From Wuchereria bancrofti (taxonomy: Eukaryota; Nematoda; Chromadorea; Rhabditida; Onchocercidae): a DNA stretch of 64,000 nt. The position numbers were made by a program, and so were the translations under genes. This document shows, piece after piece, positions 33,647 through 46,525 of the stretch; position 1 is the stretch's first letter, and each line of letters begins with the position of its first letter. The stretch spans positions 3,454,671 through 3,518,670 of the forward strand of contig SSBO01000008.1 in assembly GCA_005281725.1 (NCBI GenBank), read 5' to 3'. The notes beneath the pieces are model-generated. The model saw only the letters and a program-made list of their open reading frames with translations, searched no databases and had not been told where the DNA came from.

Positions 33647-36279
33647 ATGATATTATTGCCATTGGTTAAAGAAGTTTTAGCTAATTGCAATGAAGATGCA
33701 TGGAAGTTAATGGTATTTATAAATTTTGTAAGCGATTTTTGATAAATGAAGGATTCCAATTAATCTGATTTGAGCTAATTAAACTAAATTTGAATTTGAT
33801 TTAATCCGACTTGAATTAATCAAACTAAATTTTGATATCTAGATTCGAATCCGGAAGCTGAGATGTACGTTTCATTTTGTCCTTGACGGTAGTAACCGGT
33901 TCTGAGTTAGAACGGTGATGATCATCGATGGTTACTCGGTGCTTTTCCTTTTTACTGTTGGTGTGTTGGTATGTCTTTACTTCTCCATGGATATAGCAAT
34001 GATACTTAGTCATCATTTTTGATACTTTTGTAAGCTTATTATTGATTTGTAAGCTTATTATTGATCTAGTTCTATGTGACCATTTATTTATTAAATCGCT
34101 GGTAGCGTTTGATATTCTAAATTACGTACATACTTGAAATATTTAATTACTTGATTGCTGGATAAAGCTTTAAAGAATGGAAAATGTCTTTATAGTTATC
34201 ATATTAAAATTATAGATTACCATCATTTTGGCGATATTTGTGCAACGGCAGATATTCCGAATGCGTGATAACAGTGTACGCCGGGAAGCTAATATTGTCG
34301 TTGGAGCGGGTTTATCAAAGGTACTTATCCATTCAAGCATGTTCTTTCTAGCTTTAATCGTCAGGTTCCTCATCTGATAGTATAAGAGAAAACAGCTATT
34401 GACGCAAAGGGAGTGTTTTACTCCAAGCGTTAAACGCTAGCAATTGGACGGGTTTCGATTAGTCAAGTATTTCGTGTATTATCATTTACTGAATTATAGA
34501 AGTGCTAGAAAATAGCATGCAAATAGAAAATAGCATCATTCATTTTTCCTCTTTCCGAAAATGCATTCTAAGCATTTGATTTCTATTGTATTTAGCGCAA
34601 AAAGGAGGAACTTGACCGAGGCATTGAAATTGTTCGACAGTTTCAACTTCTGCGTGCTCCAAAGTTTACCGAAATAGGAACCATTGCGGAGCGTAAGTTT
34701 TTTACTAGTTTTTTGCTAGTAATTCTGATCATTGATGCTCAGTTCTGCGGTATCGGGAAAGGTGTCTTATCTTTCCTTTTTTTGTTTTAATTCATTCTCT
34801 TTTCTGTTCACTTTATTTACCTATTCAATAGTGGATTGCAAAGTGATAAAATGTTTGTACTGCTTCAAATAAAGTGTTCTAATTTCAGATGCCAATGCGC
34901 CATATATCAATCGAATGATTGCCATGGACGAACTGCGAGAAATTGGTAACTTTCTCGTATGATTAGGGCCACCAATCTCTCTACATTTAGTGAGTCTTGC
35001 GTCAGTCTTGTCAGCCTTATTATTATCAGTATGCCTTAAGTGTCACATAGTATCACCAGTAATGGGAGATGCACATGTCGTGCTTGTAGGCATTGTAGTG
35101 GACCAGTTCTAGAGCTTCAGGTTGAGAAAAATAGCACGAAACATTTACTTGGATGAAAAAAACTTGTGATTAGTTATATCATATTTTTATGCACAGTTTG
35201 TAGCGTGCTGAAAAAAATCGAATCATTTTGGTTGGAATGAACATTTATTGTTCTGAGTGATATTACTGATACATGAAGAATGATGCAGCTTTAGTCAAAT
35301 ATCTTCAATCTTTAAAATTCCAGAGCGACAGTTAGAGTTCATAAACGGTGATCTTGTTCGCATAGCAGGTGAGTCGATGTATGCTTATTTGTCTCGAATC
35401 CGTCAAATAGCACTACCTTCGTTATCGGAACACCTATGTGAACGAATCGGTTTATTGGCAGAACACTGCAGATATCGACATCAGGTCAGGACATATTTTT
35501 GCCCTTCCATCTCTATTTAGTATTTTCAAGATTTTATTATTGCTATCATTCAGAGCTATACAGATATTTCCAAAGGTATTTTAAGTGGAAATATTTCAGC
35601 CCTTCGGTGAATCAGAATTAACCGAAACTCGTGCACTGATCAAAGAAATTGTGAAAATGTAAGTTACAATGTCTTTTGGTGGTATTATCAAGTCTTATAG
35701 TACTTTATAAAGTCTTATAAAGAAAATCCACTGACTGGATATTTCAGATTAAATAATGAACAGGAACGTCTCTCTGCATTTCATAGCAAAGAATCAACGG
35801 GCTCAACATTACAAGAAATTACCAAAAGGTAGATTTTGAAATTACCAAAAAAAAATGTAGGTTTTGTTGATCCTTCATTCATCATTATTTACTACATTAA
35901 CTCTATTCTATTAATTCTGCTCATTCCTTTAGGTTAACAACAGGAGAAAAAGGGACGCACAAAAGAAGCACAACTGTGAATGCGATTCGAAATGCTTTAT
36001 TGTCATCTGATAAGGTTTCTCAGTGAATATTCTGTTTAACCTAATTAAATGAAATTTATGCTTTCCCCATTTTATGTTTTGCTGAAATATCACACATTAA
36101 ACAGTTTTCAGAATGAGACGACATTAGCAAGAGCAGGAGATGATCAGAAGAAACCATTGTTACCTGATGATAAGAAGACAGTTAGTGACACACCCGCATT
36201 TCATATTTTGAGTTCTCGTATAACTACTGCCGACACTCAAAACACAAAACCCTTGGAGCGCGCTCCACTTATTGCATAA
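33647..36279 (+). CDS. C1orf43/NICE-3 family membrane protein
   Basis: Exons: 33647-33712 (tentative), 34216-34320, 34596-34692, 34889-34945, 35324-35484, 35600-35658, 35748-35828, 35933-36014, 36112-36279; 291 residues. Exons 2-9 join in phase. The order matches human C1orf43 (253 residues) from memory: one N-terminal membrane segment ending in IFVQRQIFRMR (human FIFVKRQIMRF), a charged helix (KKEELDRGIEIVRQF), YINRMIAMDELREIE (human NYLYRMKALDAIR), then ESMYAYLSRIRQIALPSLSE and FGESELTETRALIKEIV. The N-terminus is probably luminal or outside and the rest cytoplasmic. Human C1orf43 has been linked to Golgi/mitochondrial membranes and phagocytosis; the mechanism is unknown. The first exon is uncertain: an ATG at 33597 with a weak GTGTCC donor would give a longer membrane helix. 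AATAAA at 36659-36664 could end the transcript. Confidence 0.82.
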
Positions 36280-37182
36280 ATTTCTACCTTCATTAACAAT
36301 GGAAGAAAGAACTTAATAATAAGTACGATGAAAAGAGGGAGGAGTGGGAGTAATAGTCAAAAGCCAGAAGAATTACGAAATATGACAAAGCTTGAAGAAT
36401 TTTGAGTGATAGAGCAGTATTTGAGTGGGGTAAAAATTGCAATTAAATGCAAAACTGCAGCAATTTCTACTTTATTATTAAGTCCTTTCTTCGCATGCCA
36501 TTGTAAATATAGAGCGAGAGTTTTTTTCAAGTTATGGAAGATGCTGCTCCGTTTACTTATTTTCAAAATCGACAGTATTCAAAGCATTTATTGTACATAT
36601 ATTTTACAAGTGATATTTGTTTTGCGGGTCTTCTCATCTTCCTCTTTTTTAATATTTTAATAAAAAACATAGGAATGGTTCCAGAAATACCACAGCGTGT
36701 AAAAACATGTAAGCCTAATCAAAGTGCTGATATGATAACCGACCAGATCGCTTTAATGATTCTTATAAACTGACTTTATGTCTTTCTTAAGTTGAACAGC
36801 CCTAATTTCATGTGCTGTTCTAAAGTTTATTACGAATTTTGTGACGGAGTTTCTGATTAACTGAGAAATATTTTGGGGAAATCTGATATTCATCCCAATC
36901 ATAGGGATCGATACTTCTTTCTAGCCAACTGCTTATCGCGCTCAGAGAAAGGATGATGTCAATTTACTGATCGATATAGCAGTCAAATGTGATCAGATTA
37001 TCTTCACCATGATAATACACTGCAAACTGGTAAATTAGTAGGGGTTTTTTTTATCAATTTTGCGATTCCGAAGACAAAAGCATAAATACTAACTAGTATT
37101 TGTGAATAAGTACAGCAAACTATTCAACATAAAAGAAACATTCTCAAGTCTAACTTTCTTGTCAAAACATTATAGATAAAAC
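36280..37182. other. Spacer between convergent genes
   Basis: 3' flanks of the C1orf43 homologue (plus) and the bestrophin gene (minus). It contains a plus-strand AATAAA at 36659-36664 and a minus-strand AATAAA at 36826-36831. Open frames at 36406-36773 overlap each other and show no domain. Nothing else was seen. Confidence 0.5.
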
Positions 37183-39388
37183 TTACTCATATCCATGCCA
37201 TCTTTTTTTCCATACATTACATCGCGTGTTTCCTTCTTCTGTATCACGATTTCCGATTGGTTTATAAGAGGGAATATGTCTCATAGGTTTTCGATGCTTG
37301 TTTTGATTAGCTAAACCTGTTCGTGGCATTGATATCATTATGGAATTGTCCGATACCCAAAATTTATCTTTTTGCAATGGCTCTGCAATTCTTTACCTTG
37401 AAAAAGGCGATGAAAATATTCATTCAACAAGAATAAGAATAATTAATCCATAATATATTGAACAAGAATAATTAATCCATAATATAAAATATAATTAGTA
37501 CGGGAACAAACCATAATCGTTCATCTGAAGTCGATCAACGATGGTGAAAGATACGCCAACGTTACGTTCGAAGATATAGTCAAGTTCGAAATCATCATCA
37601 TCCATACCAAAAGGACGCATTAAATCTTGTCCTACCTAAAGTACAGATTATTTCGGATATCAAAATCAATTATTTCATCAATTCGAAAAGTATTGGATTA
37701 TTTTACAAAGCCTGGTACAATTAAATGCAAAAAAGAATTCTAATTTTGGAATTAAAAATTTTCATACTCTCAAATACATTAATTATAAATAAATTAGTCG
37801 TAATTATGTGAAGGGAAAAATACTTTCAGAAATGTAATAAATTGTTTACTTTGAACCAACCGACGAAGAAAAGAAATTGAACGATTGTGAAAATTGGAAT
37901 AATGAGATCCACTTCATGATCTCGATATTTTTTCGATGGATCCAAATACTGTCTGCCTATGAGACAAAAGCCAAAATGTGCGTAAGTGGCTAAAGCTGCT
38001 ACCTTTAAATTTTAACATCTTTTAAATCTTTCTTAGATATGAAACAAATAGCAAATCTATTATCTCATCTTTCTTCAAAATATTTTTATCTCTAAATTCA
38101 CTAACTAATCTATAGTATTTGAATGGAAAAAAGAAAAAATTACCTGAGTATAAACCAAAGGTACGCATATCCAATCATAGGAGAATAATTTACGAAATGA
38201 TGCTCGATAGGATTTTAATTCTTGCATGAAATGATTGACAAGAGCTTGAGGAGGTGAATTATCATTTAATTCATCCATGACAATTTGTTGTACCCAATGA
38301 AGTGGTATCATCCATCGTATATTTTTAATTTCTTTCTGCAATAAATTGTGATACTTACAAATTACAAATTATTTCTTTTAAACATTTTGCATGTAATTAA
38401 TTGAAGATGTTTAAACAGTTAAATCATTATGCCGAAAAAGTTTTAAGTAATAGTACTAACCGAAGTTTCGTTAATCAATTGCAATTCTGTATCGGTAAGA
38501 AGTCCACTTTGTACTAAATGTGACATTGATGGAAAACGACGTCGAATTGTGCTAGATATTTCTCGACTAAAATATTATAGCATATTTAACTGATAAAAAT
38601 TTTAACAATTTGTATCAAATGTAATCTGATAGTGCAAATACCAACTAGACAAGAGCAGCCACTAAGTTGACATATCGAGCAATAGTGTGTCGCCGTTGTT
38701 GACTCTTGATATCCTTACCCGGTATTAAGGTACATAATAGTGACAATATATCTTCTGGCCAAGGTATGCACTCAAATTGTCGCCACCATCTGAAAATTTA
38801 TGCATAAATCTTTGATAAAAGAAAAGATTGGTATTTAAAAATAAAAATGATGATAGTTTCAGCTAAATGGGAAAAATATTATCATTTCTTATAGAGAAAT
38901 CTACACTGATCGATGAAGAACATAAATATTGATTGATTTTTCAGATCATCTTATTCCAGTAAATGATGTTATAAATAAATAGAGTATTCATTTAAAAAAA
39001 AAAAGAAAAAAAAAATGATTTACCTGATCACTACATTGGATACATAGAAACCTAATAAAAATGTAAGAGGTATCATTTTTGTATATTGATCGAACATCAT
39101 TGCAATTCGTTCAAATTCAAATCTAAATTAATAAAAATTTGACAAAATTACTACAAAATAAATAGAAGTAATTCTTCTTATTCTAATTTAGATTAAATAT
39201 AATAAATTAAATTACCTGTATTTTTCTGGATTCTCCTTATCTAGCAGCGGTAATATTTGATTGTAGATGAGTCGAATAATATAATAAAGGATGAGAAAAA
39301 TAAACAATTCCCTCCAAACTAATCGCCATAAACTTCCTTTCCATCGAATTAAAAGACGACAGAAGTTACCCGTATATGAAATTGTCAT
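37183..39388 (-). CDS. Bestrophin chloride channel
   Basis: Exons (minus strand): 39388-39216, 39122-39024, 38789-38646, 38566-38461, 38335-38144, 38002-37850, 37635-37512, 37382-37183; 396 residues, all in phase. The start MTISYTG, the helix [14 protein letters not shown], the pore neck [11 protein letters not shown] (I75, F79, F83, one residue off human I76, F80, F84), [19 protein letters not shown] and [19 protein letters not shown] are bestrophin hallmarks. The calcium clasp DDDD falls at 301-304, the same numbering as human BEST1. Family members form pentameric calcium-activated anion channels in the plasma membrane. The donor after 38646 is GTTGGT; reading through it would create a false TAG. 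The final codons GAG-TAA overlap a strong GTAAGT donor, so a longer spliced C-terminus is possible. Nematodes have many bestrophins; the exact paralogue is unknown. Confidence 0.95.
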
Positions 39389-40762
39389 TCTAATTCTATG
39401 ACAGACACAGAACAGAGACTATTTGTTGTTTTATAATTGCTTTGGAACAGTGTTCTATTGTAATAATCGATTTTTTTTTTCTTCCTTTTTTTTTTTTAAT
39501 GAAAATATTGAAATGAAAAATGAAAAAGAGGCAAAAGATTATTGTTGTCGTTGTTGTTGTCGTTGTAGCTGAGTCATCACAATACCAGTCATAATCCCAC
39601 CTTTAGTAGCAATAAACTATCGATTAATATTGAAATGAAATGTTACAATAGTTTGTCACATCCATCCCATTTTGATGACATTTAATGAGTTGACATTAAG
39701 TTACATTTTTCACTAATACATTGATAAAATATCATTCGTTCTTAATCATTTAACAATCTTTCATAGAATTCAAATACATCATAATCATTTGTTATTTTTA
39801 TAAATGAGAAAAAAAAAAATTTTTTTTTATATGATTCATTAAAACTCTTTTAGAAAATATCAAAAAAAATATTTGTTATATGATTCATTAAAATTTTAAT
39901 TTTGTTCTTATCAAATTTCTTGTAATCTTATAATAATGATAATTTCTTCTTATCAAATTATTGTTATCAATTTGAGTGAAAAAAAAAAAAAATTTACACA
40001 TTGGAAAAGAGTAAAAACGGATTATTTCATATTCTGTCTTATAAATTACAATTTAGTGTTATTATCATTTGAAATAAAATTAAAACAAAAATATATGGCA
40101 AATGTAGATGAAATATAAATTATTACAGCTTTAATTACAGCTAATTTTTTTATCATTTATCAGTGAAATCAATGAAATAAATTAGCTACTAAAAAATAAG
40201 CCATAATAGTAACATTTAACAAATTGATAAATGATATTTGTTTTAATATTCATTCTTTTTTCTGATAGTAATTAAGTTTAATTTTTGTTTTTCACAAATT
40301 AACATTACTACAAATTAAATAAGTTAAATCATTTAAAAAAAAATAATAATAAAAATAAAAAGCAAACAAGGAAGTATTTGAATGTTTCCATTTTTAATGC
40401 ATAAAATATTTACTAATTTGTAAAAGTGTTTGCATTAATAATATTGATTGATAAATAAATGATAAAATATTATGCAATGCAACAAAAAGGAAACAAAAAA
40501 ATATTTATTTGTTTCAAATTAATGTAAAATATGCGCATTAAAGAGTTTTTAACTGTGTAAAAAAATTTTTGTTTATTATTTTATTCCAATAATTTCAATC
40601 CATAAATTCATTCAGTGTTGCAAAACAATAATATTTTTTTTTTTTTTTGATTTAATTACATTCCAAAAAATTTGGAATTATTTGATATTTATAAAAAAAA
40701 AAAAAGAAATTGAGGATAATTAATCTCGATCTATTTCAAATTTAACATTTATCATTATCATT
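39389..40762. other. AT-rich spacer between bestrophin and the Ras-like gene
   Basis: 5' flank of the bestrophin gene and 3' flank of the Ras-like gene, both on the minus strand. TGTCATAG lies a few bases before the bestrophin ATG and could be its splice acceptor. A TTGTCGTTGTTG-type short repeat is at about 39541-39566. No coding signal was seen. Confidence 0.5.
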
Positions 40763-42125
40763 TCAAGATATCGTGCATAACTTTTTTTTGTCTGCAGCAT
40801 GCTTTCTGGCTAATAATTCAAGAGCCTTAACTTCAATATCACTATAGCTACTTCCTCGAGTATTTGGCATTGATTGACGACGTTTTTTCATTTCAGCCGG
40901 ATGAAAATCACCAATTTCACTTAGTACACGTCGAAAAATCTCGGTTACCTGTAATCATAAATTGATTATTTTTCATCAAATCATTAGATTCATTTAAGAA
41001 AGCCAATTAATTTAAACAATAATCAAAAATAATTTGCATTTTAAGAAATAATAATTTATAAGTAATCAAATTATCAGTTAATTTCAACTTTTTTTGGTAC
41101 AAAATTTATCATAGTAATATGAGATAAATTAGTAAAGATAAGAATAAAAAAAAAAAAAAAGAGATTTACCTGGAAAAGATTAATAGCAGAAAGGGCAGCA
41201 AAATGTAGCTTATTCTCGACCGCATAAATTCTCGACTCTTTTGCTGCCCATTGTTCTTCACATTCATACAAATCGATTTTATTAGCAACCAAAAGTATTG
41301 GCGCTTTTTTATTATTTCGTACTTGAACCTCTTTGACAATATCTTTAGCTTCATCCAATGATATTGGATCATCCACTGCAAACACAACCTAAAATTTAAT
41401 TCAATTATATGATAAATAAAAATATGAAAATAAAATTATATCAAAGAAGTGATAAATTAAATTTATTTAGATCAATATTAAATAATAAATAATCTTTTCT
41501 TGAATATCAAATATAATTCATTCTAGTTTTGACCGCAAAATTGATCACTTTTACTTGATTAAAACTTATCATTAAAATATATTCATTGATCAGATAAATT
41601 ATTCAAATTGAAAAACAAGAAAAACTTACAACAAAAGCATCACCAATTGTTGCATACAAATGTCTCATAGCCAAAAAATCGCGCGATCCACTCGAATCGA
41701 TTACCTAAAATAAATTCATCTTTCTTTTTTTTTTTATGATTAATGATTCAAATGACAAAAAAAAAAAAAAAATGAATTTTTAATGAAAGATTTTTATACT
41801 TGTAAAAGTGTCTTGCCACCGTTATCTTTTTTATACTCAATCCAATTGAATTCTTCCACTGTTGGATGATACTCTCTGAGAAATTCTTCCCATAGAAATT
41901 GACCCACAAGGGCACTTTTACCAACCTATTAAATAAATATTAATTTAAAAAAAAAAAGAATGGCTTTATATTTTTTAATCAATTTAAATTTAAAAAAAAG
42001 AAAAAAAAACATTCCATTAAATTTTGAATTACCTTACAACTTCCTAAGACGAAAATTGTATATTGGGTTGTTGTGACAACGGATGAATTATGACGTTCAC
42101 GGACTGTACTAAATTTTAAACGCAT
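40763..42125 (-). CDS. Divergent Ras-like small GTPase with CAAX box
   Basis: Exons (minus strand): 42125-42033, 41925-41800, 41704-41630, 41388-41170, 40948-40763; 232 residues, all in phase. P-loop GSCKVGKS (28-35), switch-I Thr in YHPTVEE (T53), NKID (134-137) and the LSAIN G5 box (164-168) are in order. The switch-II motif is DSSGS (76-80) instead of DTAGQ, so the catalytic Gln of Ras is absent and GTP hydrolysis may be slow or regulated differently. After the G domain comes a basic stretch (MKKRRQS), then ARKHAADKKKLCTIS: a polybasic region and the C-terminal CTIS, a farnesyl-type CAAX motif. It should sit on a membrane. Its closest subfamily (RERG, RASL, RASD or Drosophila-type orphan) cannot be decided here. 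A 3-codon upstream frame overlaps the start codon. Confidence 0.88.
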
Positions 42126-43635
42126 CACTCATGCATTACCTGTTTAAAGTCTAATCTTCCTGAAAAAGTAATCGTACAGTAAACATTCATTAATGATTCA
42201 TTTGATGTTTACATTGGTTTTTAATCCATTGTAATAAATTAATGACATTCAATTTTTGAAATTTACTAAAATTTGAATTTAAAGTACAAGAAGAAATATG
42301 TAAACAGAAATACAAGTGTGCAATTTTTACATTATTCACTTTTGTGGCGTATATACACGCACACGTACGCACACGTACGCACATTGTACATACAAACATA
42401 TAAGACTGACAGTATTACAATTTTTTTTTTTTTAAATTTCAACAAAATGAGATATTGATAGTAAAATAAGTTTTAATCATATTGTCCATAGCAGAAATTA
42501 ATTTCAACGGTTCGTTATTATTCTAGTGACAGCTCTAATGTCACCGTTAAGCATTTATTTGTCCTGCCTAATTAGCGGTTAGGTAAGTGTTAAAGCTTAA
42601 CATAAGCCAGGCATTGCATGAGCCAAGCCTTTTCGTGGCCAATGACATTTTTTGTGGCAAATTTTGTCACAAAAACTAATTTTACTAGTAATTTTAGATG
42701 AAAAAGCCTTAATTCTATAGCAAAATGATTTGCATTAGAAACACATCGCGAAACTTATTCATAATTATAATTAATATTAAATTTTATGGTGCAATAAGTT
42801 TTTTAATTTTGTTATTTGAACAATTATGAATGATAATTGAAATTATTTGTTTATTTATTATTATTGTTATTACTATTATTGTTATTATTATCATTATATT
42901 ATTAATATTACTGATTATTGCTTGTTAAAACGTTTGACAATTTTTAGCGTTAATGAGAGCAAATTATAAGGCAACTAAACGAGAAATACGAATTATGCAA
43001 CAACTTGATAACTTAACTTTTCTTAGATAATACTATTACTTAGGCTCGTTTGTTAGTAAATATGAGAAACATGTTAGTAAATATGAGAATTAAAATTTCA
43101 ATTAAAATATATTATTGCGCAAGCTGATTTGTTGCGTGGGATTTGCTATAAAACTGATTAATATGATAATTATAAAGTAACTAACACATTCTCTAAAATT
43201 TGATTAACACTATTAATTGTTTATTTCTACTATAGATTATCACCCTTATTTATCACAATTATCAATGACATCATTACTATTAAACAATTTAACATTAGTT
43301 ATCAACAATCTTTTTTATCAATCAAATTTGAAAGAGGAAAAAAGAAAACAGGGAGAAACTGATAAAATGGGATTGTGTTTAACATCAATATTTAATTCAG
43401 CTATCGTTTATTTAATTTAACTTTAACTGTTAATTTAATATTATTTAAAATGTTAAATATTTTTCTTTTTTGAAATTGCTATTAATTGAAATAAACTGAA
43501 GAAAAAAAGAAAATTAAATAAAAAAAAGTGATAATAAGCAAACAGAAATATTCTTTCTAATTATTTGTTAATTTATATATGTTTATTTCTATTGAAAATA
43601 ACTTCATCATTTGCCTATGAGTGTATAAAAGAGCA

Positions 43636-43636
<1 letters not shown>

Positions 43637-43694
<58 letters not shown>

Positions 43695-43718
43695 TAATAA
43701 TAACAATAATAATAACAG
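43637..43718. repeat. AAT trinucleotide microsatellite
   Basis: Over 25 near-perfect AAT units, with AAC interruptions in the right third. Likely polymorphic in length. Confidence 0.95.
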
Positions 43719-46110
43719 TGATAATAATAACTTAACCTATTGAAAGTAATATTATATTACAAATATGATAGTTTTCCTTTTTTTTTAGATTGTTAGAAAT
43801 ACCTTAAAAGTAAAAACTAATTAGTATAATCCAAGAGCGAAACATTTTGTTCAAAATCATTATTCATCAATCCGCTTACTCTTTATCAACTAATACAATT
43901 TTCTCACGGCAAACTGCTACTAATACTTTTTTAATGAGTACTTATTTTAAAAATGATCAATGATCATTTTCATCATTATTAGATACAAATGTGTGACAAA
44001 CCTTTGCTTTGTTTATAATAATGCAAATTATTTTGCACATTACACAAAATTAACTGACATAATGAAATAATTAAAAGAGAGAATTTTTACGCAATTCATT
44101 TAATTATGCATATACATCATATTATATACTACAAAAATTATTTAAAAAAAAAAAGAAAAAAGGAGAGAAAAGATTGAAAAAAGGAAAAAAAAAATTTTTT
44201 TTTGCACTTAATAATATAAAATAAGAGTTAAAACAAAAAAAAAAACTGATAAATTTTGATAATAAATATTTTCATTTTTCATTTAATCTTTAAATACAAA
44301 TTGTTTTTTTTTTTTTTTTAGTATAAATTTTAGCGATATTAATGATATTTAAATATTTTCGTACAATTATTTAATGATATATATTACTATTTGCTTTTCT
44401 CCCTTCCTAAAAAAAGAAAAGAAAAATGAAAAAATTCAATGTTAGTATTTGTTCTGGTAAAGTTTAATGAAAAAAAAGTTCGAAGATTCTGATAATTTCA
44501 AATCTCTCAACTTATTTTTTGTTGCACTGATAAAAATCAAAAATTTCATTATAAATAATATTTTTTAAGATAAAAACGGTAATTTTCAACAGTTTTATTT
44601 TAAAATTAAGAATTTGAAATTTTTGTTATTTTATATTTCCATTACTTATTTATCCATAATAATAATAAATTCCAAAATGGGTGAAAGTTTAAATTGACAA
44701 CAATTATGGCACATTCGAATTAAAAATATAGTAAACTTATAATTATCAATTAAATCTCTAACAATTCATAATTATTATCTCAATTTTTTTATTTTAATTT
44801 CTGCTTTAGTAAAATTTATCACTGATGACTACTCTTATTTTTAATAATACTAGCAATTATCATTTCATTAAATTTCAGTAATTTAACCATATCTAACTTT
44901 TTCGTATTGTTCATTGATCTAATTACTTGAAATGGAAATGTTTTGCAAAAACTTTCAGTCAGTAATTAATTAATTTGATAACTTTTCACTTAATGATATT
45001 AATTATAAGCTATTTCAACCACCAACAAAACTTCGTTTATTTTTTAAACTATTCCATTTTCTAATTTTTATTTCATATTCTTATTCCATCTATCAAATAA
45101 TATGTTTGATATTATTTTTTTTTTTCTTTATCACAGTACTATTTGCAAACTTTTATATATTCAATCCATCTTTTACTAATCTTTTCATTACTTTATATTA
45201 ATGAATATAATTTTTAAAAGTAATTTTATTAGCTGATTGAATATTTCAGGTTAAAAATGTTTCTTTCCAATTTATCGTCATACAATTTTTAAATCTTTCA
45301 AATTTGATTTAATTTATTTTTGAAATAAAAATTTATAATTATTTTATTGTATGCTTTTTACCATTATCATATATTATCCTAAATGATTTTTACAATATTC
45401 AATAATAGCCAAATTCATTTGAGTTTTTCTTACTTTCTTTCTTTCTGAATTTTCTGTCATTTGCAGAATTTATTAACTATAATTATGAAAAATTTGACAA
45501 AAATTTCTTCTTCATCCATCCTATAATTAATATTATTGATTTCATTTTCTCATTTATTTCAAATAATTTTTTTTTTTTGCAATTAGCTTCTTCTAATTAA
45601 CTTATCTGTAAAGTAATTTAACACATACTTAATTAAAGAACAATTCGATATTTTAAAAACTTTCACAAATATAATCCGCTTATGCTAACCTTTAATCGAT
45701 TGAAATTAGCAAAAGATTGAAAAAGAATTTAGAAGAAATTTTGAAAGTAAAATGATAGTTGTATAATTGACTGTTGCAATTGAATCAATTCATTAATTAA
45801 CAATTAATAAGTTATTGTCTTTTTTTTTAATAAATGAAATTAAATTCGAAAAAACAATATCATCTAGGTCAGACAGACAAAACGAGAGAGAAAAAGAAGA
45901 CAAAAGAGGAAAATTTTTAATTTCTTAAAAATATGATTTTGTTTTTTTTAAAGGATTATATTACAAAAATAAAAAAAAATGCAAAATATATCAGTGATGT
46001 GAAATACACAATTATCTCATTAATTGTATTTTTTTTATTAAAAGCCAATTAAAAAATAGTATACTTGAAAAATGAGCAATAATAACAATTTGAGTTAACT
46101 GAAATTACGA

Positions 46111-46525
46111 AATAAACACATACTACTGCGAAAATATTTTCCAATAATCAATTAGTCAGTGCTTTAAAATAATTTCAAATGATATTTGTTTAGCAAATAA
46201 TAAAAGTAAACAAAAAAAAAATATTTTAAAAAAATAGATAAAAATAATACTACTGTGGTAAATAAACATAAAAAAAATAATACTGCTGCGGAAATATTTT
46301 TCAATAAACAATTAGTTAATGCTTAAAAGTAATTTCAAGTGATATTTGTTTAGTAGATAATAAAAGTAAATAAAAAAAATATTTTAAAAAAATAGATAAA
46401 AAAAATAATACCACTGTGGTAAATAAACATAAAAAAAATAATACTGCTGTGGAAATATTTTTCAGTAAATAATTAGTTAATGCTTAAAAGTAATTTCAAG
46501 TGATATTTGTTTAGTAGATAATAAA
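46111..46525. repeat. 160-bp tandem repeat, about 2.6 copies
   Basis: The marker GATATTTGTTTAG recurs at 46181, 46341 and 46502, a period of 160-161 bp. Around it lie TAATTTCAAGT, AGATAATAAAAGTAAA and ACTGTGGTAAATAAACAT segments, repeated with about 10% differences. Each unit also holds an internal ACTGCTG/ACTGTGG near-duplication. Confidence 0.9.

Noticed and set aside
33841..33860. tRNA T-loop-like GATTCGAATCC
   Set aside because: No acceptor stem, anticodon arm or A/B box spacing could be found around it on either strand.
38640..38660. Premature TAG in the bestrophin exon
   Set aside because: The exon ends two bases into that codon at a GTTGGT donor; joining to the next exon gives Tyr and restores family continuity.
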